A stretch of 64,000 nt of DNA from Chromatiales bacterium (GCA_022360905.1 JAKSBX010000156.1:62001-126000); one strand, 5' to 3'. Numbered from the stretch's first letter, positions 26,493 to 36,080 are shown. Translations and numbers: made by a program. The notes: generated from the letters alone by a model not told the origin.

Positions 26493-28985
26493 TTAACTAC
26501 TTGATGGCTTGACAGTTAATTGGCTGCTCATTTTTATAAATGACTTTGTCTGTTCAAGGCTCATTGGAGGACTACACAATTCACCCTGATATTCATCCAC
26601 ACCTTCCTGCTTCAACCATTCGAGCTGAAGTTCGTTCTCTACACCTTCGGCAACAATATCCAGGTCCATCTCTTTTGCCATGGTGATTAACGCTCTACAG
26701 ATACCTTCGGCATAGCGGTCATGCGGAAGATCCTTGATGAAACTATGATCAAGTTTCAGACAATCAAGATCAAAATCTCTCAGATAGGTAAATGCTGAAT
26801 AGCCAGTGCCAAAATCGTCCACCGCAATCTTGATACCCAGTTTTTTGAGTTCTTTGATGGTATTCCTGCTCAACTCAATATCATCGATCAAACTACTCTC
26901 GGTAATCTCCAACTTTAACATCTGAGGATTAAAGCCAGTTTTTTTGAGGATTGCAGATACCCTGGCAGGAAAGTCGAGTTGATTAAACTGATGCATTGAG
27001 ACATTCACATTCAGAGATATCATGTGGTCAGTTAGCGCTTGACATGCAAGCGCCTCCTGGCAAGCAGTCTCAAGCACCCAGTCTCCCAACTCATTAATCA
27101 TTCCGGAGTTTTCTAAAATAGGCAGAAACTCGATTGGACCTATGAAACCTTGCCTGGGGTGGTTCCAACGCAGTAACGCTTCAAAACTTGAAACCTGATT
27201 TGTATCAACTCTGACCAAGGGCTGGTAGTTCAGATGAAAACCGTTGTTTCTAATAGCCTGTACCAGCTCATGCTCCAGGCGTACAGATCCATCCTGTTCC
27301 AGGCCTAATTTATGATGATAGATTTCATAATGCCCTCGTCCGTTCTGTTTGGCATGATACATTGCCATGTCAGACTGCTGGATAAGATTGTCCAAAGTAT
27401 CATCACCGAAAGGATAATACGTGATACCAATACTACATCCAATATAGAGTTTTCTACCCTCGATCTCGAATGGCTCCTTTAGGGTTTCAATGATTAAATC
27501 GGCAACACGATAAGCACTGTCGACTGTATTGATTTGCTCAGTAACGACAACGAATTCATCACCACCAACCCTGGCAACTGTATCACCAAGTCTCAGCAGC
27601 TTTTTCAATCGTGATGCGACTTCCTTGAGCAGGCGGTCTCCGACATGATGCCCAATGCTGTCATTGATTTTCTTGAATCTATCCAGATCGATAAACATTA
27701 CCGCAATCAAATACTCACCACGTATCGCTTGCTCCATCGCATGGTTCAAACGATCTCTTAGAAGTTGTCGATTCGGCAGATTGGTAAGACTGTCATACTG
27801 AGCAAGATAGCGAATACGTGCTTCACTACGTTTACGTTCGCTGATATCCTGTGCAGCACAGATAATCTGGTTATTACCATCTTTTTTATGCAGAAAGGCG
27901 GCAGAAAGTGTTACCGGAAGTTGCTCACCATTCGGCAAACGGTATGCCGTATCAATCGGCTCAGCCCCTTTTTTGATTACCTGCTTAAGCCAGCCTTCGA
28001 CTCTGTCCGTCTCCTTTCTGGCAATGAGCTCTAGATAGGGTTTGCCGATCAGTTCGTCATCCGCATACTGCAACATATCCACTGCCGACTCATTGACTAA
28101 CAGCACTTGCCCTTGCTGGGATATGACCGTCAGAGCATCATGCATGTTGTTGAGTATGTCCTCGAGATACTGACGGGACACGGTACTCTTCGAGAGATCA
28201 AGGCTCATTCTGTTGAACGCGTCGATCAAATGCCCCAACTCATCCTCTCTTTGATGATCAATCTGCACCCCCTGATCACCCTGCCCCACTTGGTAAACAG
28301 ACTCTGCCAATTGCCTTATAGGTTTTACAAAACGCCTGGAGATCAACAACGCAAGCAGCAAACCGACTAAAAGCAGGAACATGGCTACGACGATCACGAT
28401 CTTGCCAGTATCTTTTTCAAACTGAGTGATAACCCGAGATTGGTCATCAGCCATGCGCTTGATCGTGTGTAGTTGAGGTTGCAGCGAAAGCCCTATAATA
28501 ACCCAGCCAGTCACTTCATCGGCGATATGAATAGGTGATACCACCTCCAGGGTCTTTGCCTTTTGTTGAATCAAGGGTTTGTTTTCAAACTCAATCCACT
28601 GCAAAACCGACGCATCCTCTATAGTCTCACCGTAGCGACTTAGCAGTTCAGTACCATCATGGACAACAGTCCCTTTGGAGTCGATAACAATGACGTACTC
28701 TATATCATCCAGATTGGATACACTTTGCAGCAGTTGAAACATAGCAAGCATATCGTATTCGTACAGTGGATTTACCAGATCCTCACTTAAAATCATACCT
28801 AGCATACGCAAGCGTTTATTGGCTTCTGCATGTAACGCACTACCCATAGCAGCAGCACTGGAGGTATTAATTCGTGAGAATACAGAGCCCGATTGGAGAA
28901 AAAAGACAATTGCCAGTACGATCACGACAACAATAATCACCATGCCAAAGGCGATCGTATAGCGATGTAGAAGTTTTTTTACCAT
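26493..28985 (-). CDS. Membrane GGDEF-EAL c-di-GMP enzyme with HAMP and PAS
   Basis: An 830-residue sensor enzyme. A first membrane helix (about residues 11-31) and a second (about 190-214) enclose a roughly 155-residue periplasmic sensor. HAMP follows (RQLAESVYQVGQGDQ), then PAS (about 275-395). The GGDEF domain has an intact RVGGDEFVV active site near residue 475 and an RLGD inhibitory site five residues before it. The EAL domain has SFEALLRW near 602, DDFGTGYSAF and VAEGVEN. Both synthesis and breakdown of c-di-GMP look possible. It overlaps by 7 bases the PhnD-like gene upstream, implying that the binding protein reports a solute to it. Confidence 0.94.
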   Translation of the reverse strand: MVKKLLHRYTIAFGMVIIVVVIVLAIVFFLQSGSVFSRINTSSAAAMGSALHAEANKRLRMLGMILSEDLVNPLYEYDMLAMFQLLQSVSNLDDIEYVIVIDSKGTVVHDGTELLSRYGETIEDASVLQWIEFENKPLIQQKAKTLEVVSPIHIADEVTGWVIIGLSLQPQLHTIKRMADDQSRVITQFEKDTGKIVIVVAMFLLLVGLLLALLISRRFVKPIRQLAESVYQVGQGDQGVQIDHQREDELGHLIDAFNRMSLDLSKSTVSRQYLEDILNNMHDALTVISQQGQVLLVNESAVDMLQYADDELIGKPYLELIARKETDRVEGWLKQVIKKGAEPIDTAYRLPNGEQLPVTLSAAFLHKKDGNNQIICAAQDISERKRSEARIRYLAQYDSLTNLPNRQLLRDRLNHAMEQAIRGEYLIAVMFIDLDRFKKINDSIGHHVGDRLLKEVASRLKKLLRLGDTVARVGGDEFVVVTEQINTVDSAYRVADLIIETLKEPFEIEGRKLYIGCSIGITYYPFGDDTLDNLIQQSDMAMYHAKQNGRGHYEIYHHKLGLEQDGSVRLEHELVQAIRNNGFHLNYQPLVRVDTNQVSSFEALLRWNHPRQGFIGPIEFLPILENSGMINELGDWVLETACQEALACQALTDHMISLNVNVSMHQFNQLDFPARVSAILKKTGFNPQMLKLEITESSLIDDIELSRNTIKELKKLGIKIAVDDFGTGYSAFTYLRDFDLDCLKLDHSFIKDLPHDRYAEGICRALITMAKEMDLDIVAEGVENELQLEWLKQEGVDEYQGELCSPPMSLEQTKSFIKMSSQLTVKPSSS

Positions 28986-29935
28986 ACTACTGCTTGATCA
29001 ACTGCCTTTATCATATTGCGCAAATTGTAAATAGATTGTTTTTGATCCTCAGTCAGCTGGTCAAATTTTGCAGTTCTCTGATAGGCTCTCAGTACAGGAG
29101 CGGCTGCAGGGTTAGCGTTGGCATCAAGGAGTATTTCCGACAATCGTTGACGAATTTTCGGATCCAGATCCTGCCGGACAATCTCCAACGCCCTAACCAT
29201 ATCGGGAGTACGATGAAAAATCTCAAAATCTTCCCGGTATTTTTTGGGAAGGTGATCATCTTTAACCCAGTCATCACTACTGAAAGCACCCGCATCGACT
29301 ACGCCTTTATGCACCAGTGTGGCAATATTGATCTCCTCTCTTGAAAATACAAATCCCACTGCATTGGCAGGCGGCTCATCCCTCGCACTATCAAGCCTGA
29401 CCAGTTTCAACCCTCGTTGAATAAGTGCATTGGCAGGTGCATAAAATGCAGAGGTTGAGGCAGGATCTTCCAACGCAATAACCCGACCCTTTAAATCCTC
29501 CAGACGATCAATACCCTGTCCGGATAGACTGAAAAATACTGTATGGTATTGAGCGACACCTTTTTTCCACTTTCTCAAGAGAATTTCAGCACCGGCAACT
29601 TCATTCAGATAGGCTGCTGCTACCGGTGTTTCAGTAACCCAGTCTACTTCACCCTGTTGCAGTAAATCAGCCAGATGCTCCTTGCTTTTTGCCAGACGTA
29701 TCTTGATTTTTTCAATACCCAGATCTGTCATTCTCTCGGCTACATATTTGGCCATCGGCTTGAGATATTGATAGTGCTTTTTCGGATTGTGGCTAATTTT
29801 ACCAATAACCAAGGTATCTTTTTGATGACTGGCCGCATGGCAAGGGGTAACCATGAGCAACACCATCAGGCAAAACAGTATGATATTCATCAGCTGTCTA
29901 CTGAGACGATTAAAACACCAATCGTGTAGCTGCAT
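28979..29935 (-). CDS. PhnD-like periplasmic phosphate/phosphonate-binding protein
   Basis: About 318 residues from the ATG at 29935. A basic N-region and hydrophobic core (NIILFCLMVLLMVTPCHA) make a signal peptide. The mature part has the PhnD/TauA-like features: LVIGKISHNPKKHYQYLKPMA, QQGEVDWVTETPVAAAYL, LKGRVIALEDPASTSAFYAP and DAGAFSSDDWVK. This family binds phosphonate, phosphite or related anions for ABC importers. Here no permease or ATPase gene is nearby. The partner genes are a porin and a c-di-GMP enzyme, so a sensing role is more likely than transport. Other possible starts are the TTG at 29980 and the ATG at 29890; none has a strong ribosome site. Confidence 0.85.
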   Translation of the reverse strand: MQLHDWCFNRLSRQLMNIILFCLMVLLMVTPCHAASHQKDTLVIGKISHNPKKHYQYLKPMAKYVAERMTDLGIEKIKIRLAKSKEHLADLLQQGEVDWVTETPVAAAYLNEVAGAEILLRKWKKGVAQYHTVFFSLSGQGIDRLEDLKGRVIALEDPASTSAFYAPANALIQRGLKLVRLDSARDEPPANAVGFVFSREEINIATLVHKGVVDAGAFSSDDWVKDDHLPKKYREDFEIFHRTPDMVRALEIVRQDLDPKIRQRLSEILLDANANPAAAPVLRAYQRTAKFDQLTEDQKQSIYNLRNMIKAVDQAVVW

Positions 29936-30064
29936 ATTATTTAAGCACCATATGAATCTCTGCAATTGCACTTTTATCAACTAACCAGCCACCCTGTCTG
30001 GCGGCTTACAACTCCATTTGCTTTCTGTTTTTATCAAACCATCAATCTGAATTGAGTAAGCGGC

Positions 30065-31279
30065 TTAAAAATCGAGCTGCGCACGAAGCTGAAGAATATT
30101 TGGTTCATCCTCGTTTTCCACATCACCGTCAGCATCGGCGTATCGATCATTATTCACTACTATATAGTTCATCATAAATCGTAACTGAGGTTTGTAATAC
30201 CAGTTCACAGCAAATGCGAGCTGATCACTGGAACCTCCTTCCACATCCTGGTCATTCAGATCCAGTGTGCTGTACCTCAATGCCAATTCGAGAGCACCCT
30301 GTTCACTGAGCGGGTTAACCCTGCCAAAACGGGCTTGCTGGCTCTTGTAGTGCCTACTCTCTCCAGTGGGGAACCAACTGGCCTGAATATACCAACCACT
30401 GAATTCGATATCGGCAGCATCATCCCGCTCAAGATTTGATGCTATCCACTCACCTTGCAACGAAGCCTCACCATAGACCCAGGCAGATTCCAACCCAACC
30501 AGAGTCAAAGTTCTGCTCTGTTTGATCTTACCGGTATCCAAATAGTGAATATCGGTCAAATGGGATTCAGGACGGCTGTCTACACGGTATTCCTCTTCAT
30601 CGTCCAGTTTTCTATGGCTAGCAGACACACCAAAGTGAACTACCGAACGATCTGTAGCAAGCGGAGCATACGTCAGCCTGGTTGAGCCCCCCCATCCTTC
30701 ATCACCCTCATCATCCGAGTCATCGTTGTAATCATCGCCAAAGAGTCCTGCAGCCACACTGATTTGTTCACCATACCAATGTAGGCCCAGCCCCATATTA
30801 CGCCCAGGCACCAGTGCGTTAGGTAAAGCCCGCTCCATAAATGTAAGGTGTTTTCTACTCGTAAGCTCTTCCAAACTGAATGGTTCTTTGAAATGCCCTA
30901 GGGTAAATCGCCATGGGTGGTATGCGTCATAAGCCAGCCAGGCATCTTTCATGTCAGCATCGCCATCGGCAAAATCAACGCTTAATTCATAGATGATATC
31001 TGCGTATATCCGCCCTTCCATTTCAAGCCTGGCACTTCTTAGCTCTGTACCATTACCCAGACTGTTTTTATCTTCATCATAATAGGCAGCATCCAAAAGC
31101 AATCTACCGCCCAAGGTTGCAGAAAACTCACCATCACTGGAGACAATCTCTAGGCCACCTCTGGTTGAGGAGAAATTATCATCTCTACTAGCGGCTGAAG
31201 AGCTGTTCATCTGTGTGGAACCTGCAAACAGACTGCAAGGCAATAGCAAGATTAGTATGAGTAGATTTCGTTTGACCAT
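30065..31279 (-). CDS. OprO/OprP-like outer membrane porin
   Basis: A 404-residue beta-barrel porin with signal peptide (LLILILLLPCSLFAG), a short serine-rich linker and the OprP-family opening GEFSATLGGRLLLDAAYYDEDK. The typical segments RSARLEMEGRIYADIIYELSVDFADGD, LGHFKEPFSLEELTS and ERALPNALVPGRNMGLGLHW follow, and the protein ends in phenylalanine. OprP and OprO favour phosphate and polyphosphate, but many homologues are uncharacterised. Very acidic loops (for example DDYNDDSDDEGDEG) make anion selectivity uncertain here. It precedes the PhnD-like gene by 129 bases in the same direction. Confidence 0.88.
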   Translation of the reverse strand: MVKRNLLILILLLPCSLFAGSTQMNSSSAASRDDNFSSTRGGLEIVSSDGEFSATLGGRLLLDAAYYDEDKNSLGNGTELRSARLEMEGRIYADIIYELSVDFADGDADMKDAWLAYDAYHPWRFTLGHFKEPFSLEELTSRKHLTFMERALPNALVPGRNMGLGLHWYGEQISVAAGLFGDDYNDDSDDEGDEGWGGSTRLTYAPLATDRSVVHFGVSASHRKLDDEEEYRVDSRPESHLTDIHYLDTGKIKQSRTLTLVGLESAWVYGEASLQGEWIASNLERDDAADIEFSGWYIQASWFPTGESRHYKSQQARFGRVNPLSEQGALELALRYSTLDLNDQDVEGGSSDQLAFAVNWYYKPQLRFMMNYIVVNNDRYADADGDVENEDEPNILQLRAQLDF

Positions 31280-31354
31280 GACACATTCAACTTGGGTATC
31301 GATAAATAATCATAGGATCTTCCCTGATCTCTTAAACAACAGAGGAGTAATGAA

Positions 31355-32134
31355 TCAGCGACCTGCCTGAGGAAAGCATTGGTAGTAGTTTTCCGTCGTT
31401 TGAGCTGCCACCTGTTCTACATTCAGCTCTTTTATCTCGGCTACACATTCTGCCACCTGGTGAACATAGATAGGCTGATTTGGTTTACCACGATAGGGTA
31501 CAGGCGCAAGATAGGGAGAGTCCGTTTCAATTAGCAGCCGTTCCAACGGTACCCGTTTCACCACTTCACGCAACTCTGCAGCGTTTTTGAAGGTGATAAT
31601 GCCTGAAAAGGAGATATAAAAGCCCATCTCTATCGCCTGCTCAGCCATTGACCAATCTTCTGTGAAACAGTGCATAACACCACCCGCCTGGTCAGCACCC
31701 TGGGACTGCATGATACTGATCGTATCCTGTTTGGCATCACGGGTATGGATGATCAGCGGCAGTTTGGCCTGTTTGGCAGCCTCGATGTGCTGTTGAAATC
31801 GTGCGCGCTGCCAGTCCAATTCGCCTTTACCATGAAAGTAGTCGAGACCTGTTTCACCGATCGCGACCACCTTGGGGTGTTGGGCGAGTTCAACCAGTTC
31901 AGCCGGGCTGGGATCATGCCGGTCACGATCATTGGGATGCACACCAACAGATATGGAAATCTGGGGGTAGGATTCAACCAAGGAGACCATTGACGGCCAG
32001 GACTCCAAGTCGATCGAGACACAGAGCATATGACTGATGCCACCGTCCAGGGTCGTAGCAACGAATTGACCGAAATCATTCGCATAATGATCGAGTGCAA
32101 CCCGATCAAGATGGCAATGTGAATCAACAAGCAT
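31355..32134 (-). CDS. ycfH: TatD-family metal-dependent hydrolase (YcfH type)
   Basis: The 259-residue TIM-barrel nuclease has all metal-site motifs: DSHCHLD at the start, AIGETGLDYF, IIHTRDA, MHCFTEDW and ETDSPYLAP. TatD proteins are 3'-5' DNases or related phosphodiesterases. The gene lies at the end of the holB-pilZ cluster exactly as ycfH does in E. coli, which supports the YcfH subgroup. It starts 93 bases after the PilZ gene. Confidence 0.94.
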   Translation of the reverse strand: MLVDSHCHLDRVALDHYANDFGQFVATTLDGGISHMLCVSIDLESWPSMVSLVESYPQISISVGVHPNDRDRHDPSPAELVELAQHPKVVAIGETGLDYFHGKGELDWQRARFQQHIEAAKQAKLPLIIHTRDAKQDTISIMQSQGADQAGGVMHCFTEDWSMAEQAIEMGFYISFSGIITFKNAAELREVVKRVPLERLLIETDSPYLAPVPYRGKPNQPIYVHQVAECVAEIKELNVEQVAAQTTENYYQCFPQAGR

Positions 32135-32226
32135 AAAACTATCTCTGGCTATGGGGCGGATATTCTATAACTACCCTACCATCCTGGGAAGGTTAACTGC
32201 TGACAGGAGATGGCGATGAGCTGGAA

Positions 32227-32574
32227 TCAGAGGGTATGGGTAGGCCGATCAGATTTGAGGGCACCGGCAAGATAGGTCTCGATCTTATTACGTGCAGCGC
32301 CACCGTCCTGATCACTGAACTGGACGCCAATCCCGGCAGCCCGGTTACCCTCGGCGCCAACCGGCGTAATCCAGATGATTTTCCCAGCCACTGGCAGGCG
32401 TTCAGCCTCGTCCATCAGGGTCAATAGCATGAAAACTTCATCACCGAGGCGGTACTGTTTGGTGGTGGGAATAAAAAGACCGCCAAATTGTACGAACTGC
32501 ATATAGGCCGCATACAAGGCGTTTTTATCCTTGATGGTTAGCGAGAGAATTCCTTGTTTTGGTCCACCAGCCAT
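32227..32574 (-). CDS. pilZ: Type IV pilus PilZ protein
   Basis: A 115-residue single PilZ domain: ILSLTIKDKNALYAAYMQFVQFGGLFIPT, YRLGDEVFMLLTLMDE and GKIIWITPVG, with the characteristic AAGIGVQF strand near the end. The RXXXR motif used by c-di-GMP-binding PilZ domains is absent, as in the original PilZ of type IV pilus assembly. The position directly after holB (17-base gap) is the classical one in Pseudomonas and related bacteria. It should act in pilus biogenesis without binding the nucleotide itself. Confidence 0.92.
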   Translation of the reverse strand: MAGGPKQGILSLTIKDKNALYAAYMQFVQFGGLFIPTTKQYRLGDEVFMLLTLMDEAERLPVAGKIIWITPVGAEGNRAAGIGVQFSDQDGGAARNKIETYLAGALKSDRPTHTL

Positions 32575-32591
32575 ACGTTACCTGACCTGAT

Positions 32592-33572
32592 TCAGGCACC
32601 CTGTCGAGAACAGGTCTGCCATTCGATAAGTAGTTTTTCCAATGTCAATTGCAGATTGATATTGCTATCGGTTAAAGCTCTAACCGCATAGAGTTTCTTC
32701 AGATAGCTTTGTATCGCCCTAGAGTTTAACTTGTCGGCTGTCTTCTGCAAAGCTTGAGCCCGGTCCGGATTGCACAACGCAACCCCAGTGGGCGACACTT
32801 TGAGGCGCTGGATATCGATCACCCAGCCGATAAGCCACTCAATCAACAGTTTATAGTCAAATTTTTGCCAGATATTGGCCAATTTGACCGGATCAAGGCG
32901 CTGTTCGCTCAACGCCAGAAACTGATTCAGCATTTCACTGCGGTTCTCTAGCAGGGCTTTGTCATCCAAAGCCAGGGCCTTGAGTGGCGCACCGTTCGCC
33001 AATGCCAGCAGCAGACCGGGATCACTCTGATCAACCTTTCCAGAGAGCCAGTCCAGGGCCTGAGCCTGCTGCGGTGGATGAAACAGCACAGACTGACAGC
33101 GACTTCGAATGGTGGGCAATAACCTGGCGGGTTGATCTGTCAATAGCAGGATGACAGTACCTGGCGTTGGTTCTTCCAGGGTTTTCAACAGACTGTTCGC
33201 CGCCCCGTTGGTCATCCGATGGGCCGGTTCAATGCCGATTACCTTGTATTTCGCAGAGTGTGCGGTCAGTGAGGCAGAACTGGTAAGTGCCCGGATTGAT
33301 TCGATTTTTATCTCGCCACTCTTGCTCCCCTCCTCCGGGCCGACCCATTGCAGATCCGGGTGGTTGCCGGCCTGGATCAGGTGGCAATGCTGGCAGGTCC
33401 CGCAGGATTGACCTGTCTCACTGGGATTACTGCAAAGCAGGGATTGGGCAAAACTGAGGGCAAACTGCTGCTTACCCAATCCTGGAGCTCCGCAGAGCAG
33501 CAGCGCATGGGACAGCCGCCCCTGAGAGAGAGACTGCTGTAATTGCTGCCACTGCGGCTGGTGCCAGGGCAT
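32592..33572 (-). CDS. holB: DNA polymerase III delta' subunit
   Basis: The 326-residue clamp-loader subunit starts MPWHQPQWQQL, with LLLCGAPGLGKQQFAL (Walker A-like) and a zinc module formed by CSNPSETGQSCGTCQHC. Next come SLLKTLEEPTPGTVILLLTDQPARLLPTIRSRCQ, the delta' signature. The open frame reaches 33671, overlapping tmk, but the ATG at 33572 gives the usual N-terminus and a 16-base gap to tmk. Together with tau/gamma and delta it loads the sliding clamp. Confidence 0.95.
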   Translation of the reverse strand: MPWHQPQWQQLQQSLSQGRLSHALLLCGAPGLGKQQFALSFAQSLLCSNPSETGQSCGTCQHCHLIQAGNHPDLQWVGPEEGSKSGEIKIESIRALTSSASLTAHSAKYKVIGIEPAHRMTNGAANSLLKTLEEPTPGTVILLLTDQPARLLPTIRSRCQSVLFHPPQQAQALDWLSGKVDQSDPGLLLALANGAPLKALALDDKALLENRSEMLNQFLALSEQRLDPVKLANIWQKFDYKLLIEWLIGWVIDIQRLKVSPTGVALCNPDRAQALQKTADKLNSRAIQSYLKKLYAVRALTDSNINLQLTLEKLLIEWQTCSRQGA

Positions 33573-33588
33573 GGGGCTGTAGCTCAAC

Positions 33589-34233
33589 TCAGCCACCGCT
33601 CTGCTCCAGAAACGCGGTGACGACTGAATTGATCTGCTGCTGTACGGTTTCAAGTGGTTTGGAAGCATCAATCACTTTGACGCGATCCGGCTCTCTGACG
33701 GCAATCTCCAGATAACCAGCCCGGACCTTCTCGAAAAAACTCATCTCCTGTTTCTCGAAGCGATCCGGTTCGGATCTTTGTCCAGCCCGGGCCAGCCCCT
33801 GCTCCACCGGCAGATCCAACAACAGGGTCAAATCGGGGCGAAGGTCGCCCTGCACAAATTGCTCCAGGGTAGCGATACGATCCCCGGCAAGTCCACGCCC
33901 GGCGCCCTGATAGGCGTAGCTGGCATCGGTAAAGCGGTCGCACAAGACCCAGTGACCCTGCTCCAGTGCGGGTATGATCTTTTGCTGAAGGTGTTCAGCC
34001 CGAGCCGCGAACATCAGCAACAACTCCGTATCATCAGCCATCCCGGTATGCTGATGTCCCAGCAGCAGATCCCTGATCGCCTCACCCAGCGGGGTTCCGC
34101 CGGGTTCACGGGTAAACACGACCTGTTTGCCCGCTCTATTCAGCAGATTGCGGATAAAATCCAGATTACTGCTCTTACCGGCGCCTTCACCGCCTTCAAC
34201 GGTGATGAATCGTCCTTTCAAAATGTTACTCAT
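33589..34233 (-). CDS. tmk: Thymidylate kinase
   Basis: The 214-residue enzyme phosphorylates dTMP to dTDP. The P loop is EGGEGAGKSS, the DR motif LCDRFTDASYAYQGAGRGL, and the substrate-binding FTREPGGTPLGE is complete. The start overlaps the mltG stop as ATGA. It sits between mltG and holB, the conserved order of gammaproteobacteria. Confidence 0.97.
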   Translation of the reverse strand: MSNILKGRFITVEGGEGAGKSSNLDFIRNLLNRAGKQVVFTREPGGTPLGEAIRDLLLGHQHTGMADDTELLLMFAARAEHLQQKIIPALEQGHWVLCDRFTDASYAYQGAGRGLAGDRIATLEQFVQGDLRPDLTLLLDLPVEQGLARAGQRSEPDRFEKQEMSFFEKVRAGYLEIAVREPDRVKVIDASKPLETVQQQINSVVTAFLEQSGG

Positions 34234-35225
34234 CGCTTCAACTGATACTTACGGACTGCATTGTTATGCTCTTTCAGAGTCTCTGAAAAGTAGTGACCGC
34301 CCTCGCCAGTCGCAACAAAGTAGAGTGCCTTGCCCGCCTTGGGGTTGAGTGCCGCCTCGATTGCCGCACCACTTGGCATGGCGATGGGTGTGGGCGTCAG
34401 CCCCTTACGGGTATAGGTGTTATAGGGTGTGTCGCGGGTCAGATCCCGCTTGCGAATATTGCCATCATAGCGCTCCCCCATGCCATAGATCACTGTCGGG
34501 TCGGTCTGTAACAGCATCCCTCGTTTAAGTCGCCTGACAAAAACCCCGGCAATCTCCCCCCGTTCATGCGGCAGACCGGTCTCCCGCTCAATAATTGAAG
34601 CGAGAATCAGTGCTTCATAAGGTGTTTTCAACGGCAGATCGGAGGCCCGCTTTGTCCAGGCATCCTGCAATGTCTTCTGCATTCGGCGATAGGCTCGTTG
34701 CAGGAACTCCACATCCGTGGTGCCCCTGGGAAAATGGTAGGTATCCGGATAGAAACGTCCTTCGGGATGTTCATTTTCATACCCCAGACGAGACATGATC
34801 TGTTGATCATCCAATTCATCCAGGGATTTGATCAGAACCGGGTTTGCCCGAACGGCTCGCATCAATTGCCGGAACGTCCACCCTTCGATGATGGTCAAGG
34901 AATGCTGAACCACCCTTGCCGAGCTAAAAATTTGCAGCAGTTTTGTCGGTGTGGTGTCAGCCGGAAGGTAGTACTCCCCGGCTTTGAGCTGACCGGCCTG
35001 GCCACTCCAGCGGGCCAATATCTCGAGTAGTATCGGCTTTTGGATGATCTCTTTTTGTTGCAGATCATCAGCCAGACCTCTCAGACTGGTACCGGCTTGC
35101 AGATGGTAGTTAATACCTGAAGGTGGCAGATTCAAAGGTTGGTGGACAAAATCATCGTATTCAAGCCATCCCCAGGCCATAAGGAGGCTTAATACAAAGA
35201 TCGTGATGCCTAGCAGTCTGTTCAT
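34230..35225 (-). CDS. mltG: Endolytic murein transglycosylase MltG (YceG)
   Basis: A 331-residue inner-membrane enzyme with one N-terminal membrane helix (LLGITIFVLSLLMAWGW), a LysM-like region (YHLQAGTSLRGLADDLQQKEII) and the YceG catalytic domain. That domain contains ILASIIERETGLPHERGEIAGVF, with the catalytic glutamate, and LQTDPTVIYGMG and YNTYTRKGLTPTPIAMPSGAAI. It cuts nascent glycan strands and is thought to end peptidoglycan polymerisation. It lies between pabC and tmk with a 4-base overlap. Confidence 0.96.
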   Translation of the reverse strand: MNRLLGITIFVLSLLMAWGWLEYDDFVHQPLNLPPSGINYHLQAGTSLRGLADDLQQKEIIQKPILLEILARWSGQAGQLKAGEYYLPADTTPTKLLQIFSSARVVQHSLTIIEGWTFRQLMRAVRANPVLIKSLDELDDQQIMSRLGYENEHPEGRFYPDTYHFPRGTTDVEFLQRAYRRMQKTLQDAWTKRASDLPLKTPYEALILASIIERETGLPHERGEIAGVFVRRLKRGMLLQTDPTVIYGMGERYDGNIRKRDLTRDTPYNTYTRKGLTPTPIAMPSGAAIEAALNPKAGKALYFVATGEGGHYFSETLKEHNNAVRKYQLKR

Positions 35226-35243
35226 GCGCCACTCATAATCTGT

Positions 35244-36062
35244 TCATCCTGCAGCAAGATAGGTACGTCCAATGAACATCATCAGTTCTGCCGGGATTTT
35301 TTTCAATTCATAGGCCGTCTGCTCAAAGCGTACCACAGGACAAAGCCCCATGATCGCATTGGTCATGAACAGAGCATCACCCTGCTTCAGATCATCAACG
35401 GAGAGCTCAGTGAGCCTGGGTTTCAGAGAGAATTGTTGTGCCGATTCGAGTATCAGCTCTCGCACAACACCGGCAACACCTGCCATTGAAAGCCTCGGTG
35501 TCAGTAGCTGATCCCCTTTGAGCAAAAAAAGATTGGACTGGGTTCCGCAAATCACCCGATCCTGCTGATCCAGCATCAGACCTTCAGCGATGTGGGGCTT
35601 ATCCCACTCAGCTCTGGCCAACACTTGTTCCAGGCGATTGAGATGCTTGATGCCAGCCAGTTGGGATTGGCTTGATAAACGGGTCTCGCAGATCCGAATT
35701 TCAATGCCCTTTTCATACCACTCTGCTGGATAGTCAGGCCAGGGGTGGATTGAGAGAATGCGCCGTGGATGACAGGGGGAAGGTGGACGATAGCCTCGAC
35801 CGCCACTGCCCCGGGTCACGACTATTTTCAGAACTGCGGCGGTCTGTCCGGCCGCTACCTGGAGCGCTTCCTGCCAGAGCTGCTGTTTATTTGTGGGAGT
35901 GAAACCAAGTGCCTGTTCACCTTTTTCCAGCCGCACCATGTGGCGTTGCCAGAGACAGGGAAGACCATCCTTTACAGCGATGGTCTCAAACAGACCATCC
36001 CCGTATTGCAGACCACGATCCGTGATGGGTATCTGGTCTGCGGGTAATCCGTCAATCAGCAA
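35244..36062 (-). CDS. pabC: 4-amino-4-deoxychorismate lyase
   Basis: The 272-residue PLP enzyme makes p-aminobenzoate for folate synthesis. The fold-type IV motifs are ITDRGLQYGDGLFETI, the lysine in GIKHLNRLEQVLARAEW, and QDRVICGTQSNLFLL followed by the glycine/valine-rich AGVAGVVREL. No ATG fits: the frame must begin with the TTG at 36062, giving (M)LIDGLPADQIPITDRG, which aligns in length with other PabC proteins. The start lies 18 bases after the fabF stop. A non-ATG start may keep its expression low compared with fabF. Confidence 0.93.
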   Translation of the reverse strand: MLIDGLPADQIPITDRGLQYGDGLFETIAVKDGLPCLWQRHMVRLEKGEQALGFTPTNKQQLWQEALQVAAGQTAAVLKIVVTRGSGGRGYRPPSPCHPRRILSIHPWPDYPAEWYEKGIEIRICETRLSSQSQLAGIKHLNRLEQVLARAEWDKPHIAEGLMLDQQDRVICGTQSNLFLLKGDQLLTPRLSMAGVAGVVRELILESAQQFSLKPRLTELSVDDLKQGDALFMTNAIMGLCPVVRFEQTAYELKKIPAELMMFIGRTYLAAG

Positions 36063-36080
36063 CAGAGATCTTCGAAGCTA

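Noticed and set aside
31280-31354. A Pho box upstream of the OprP-like porin
   Set aside because: I found no pair of CTGTCAT-like repeats at the right spacing in the upstream sequence, so phosphate control is not supported by the DNA.
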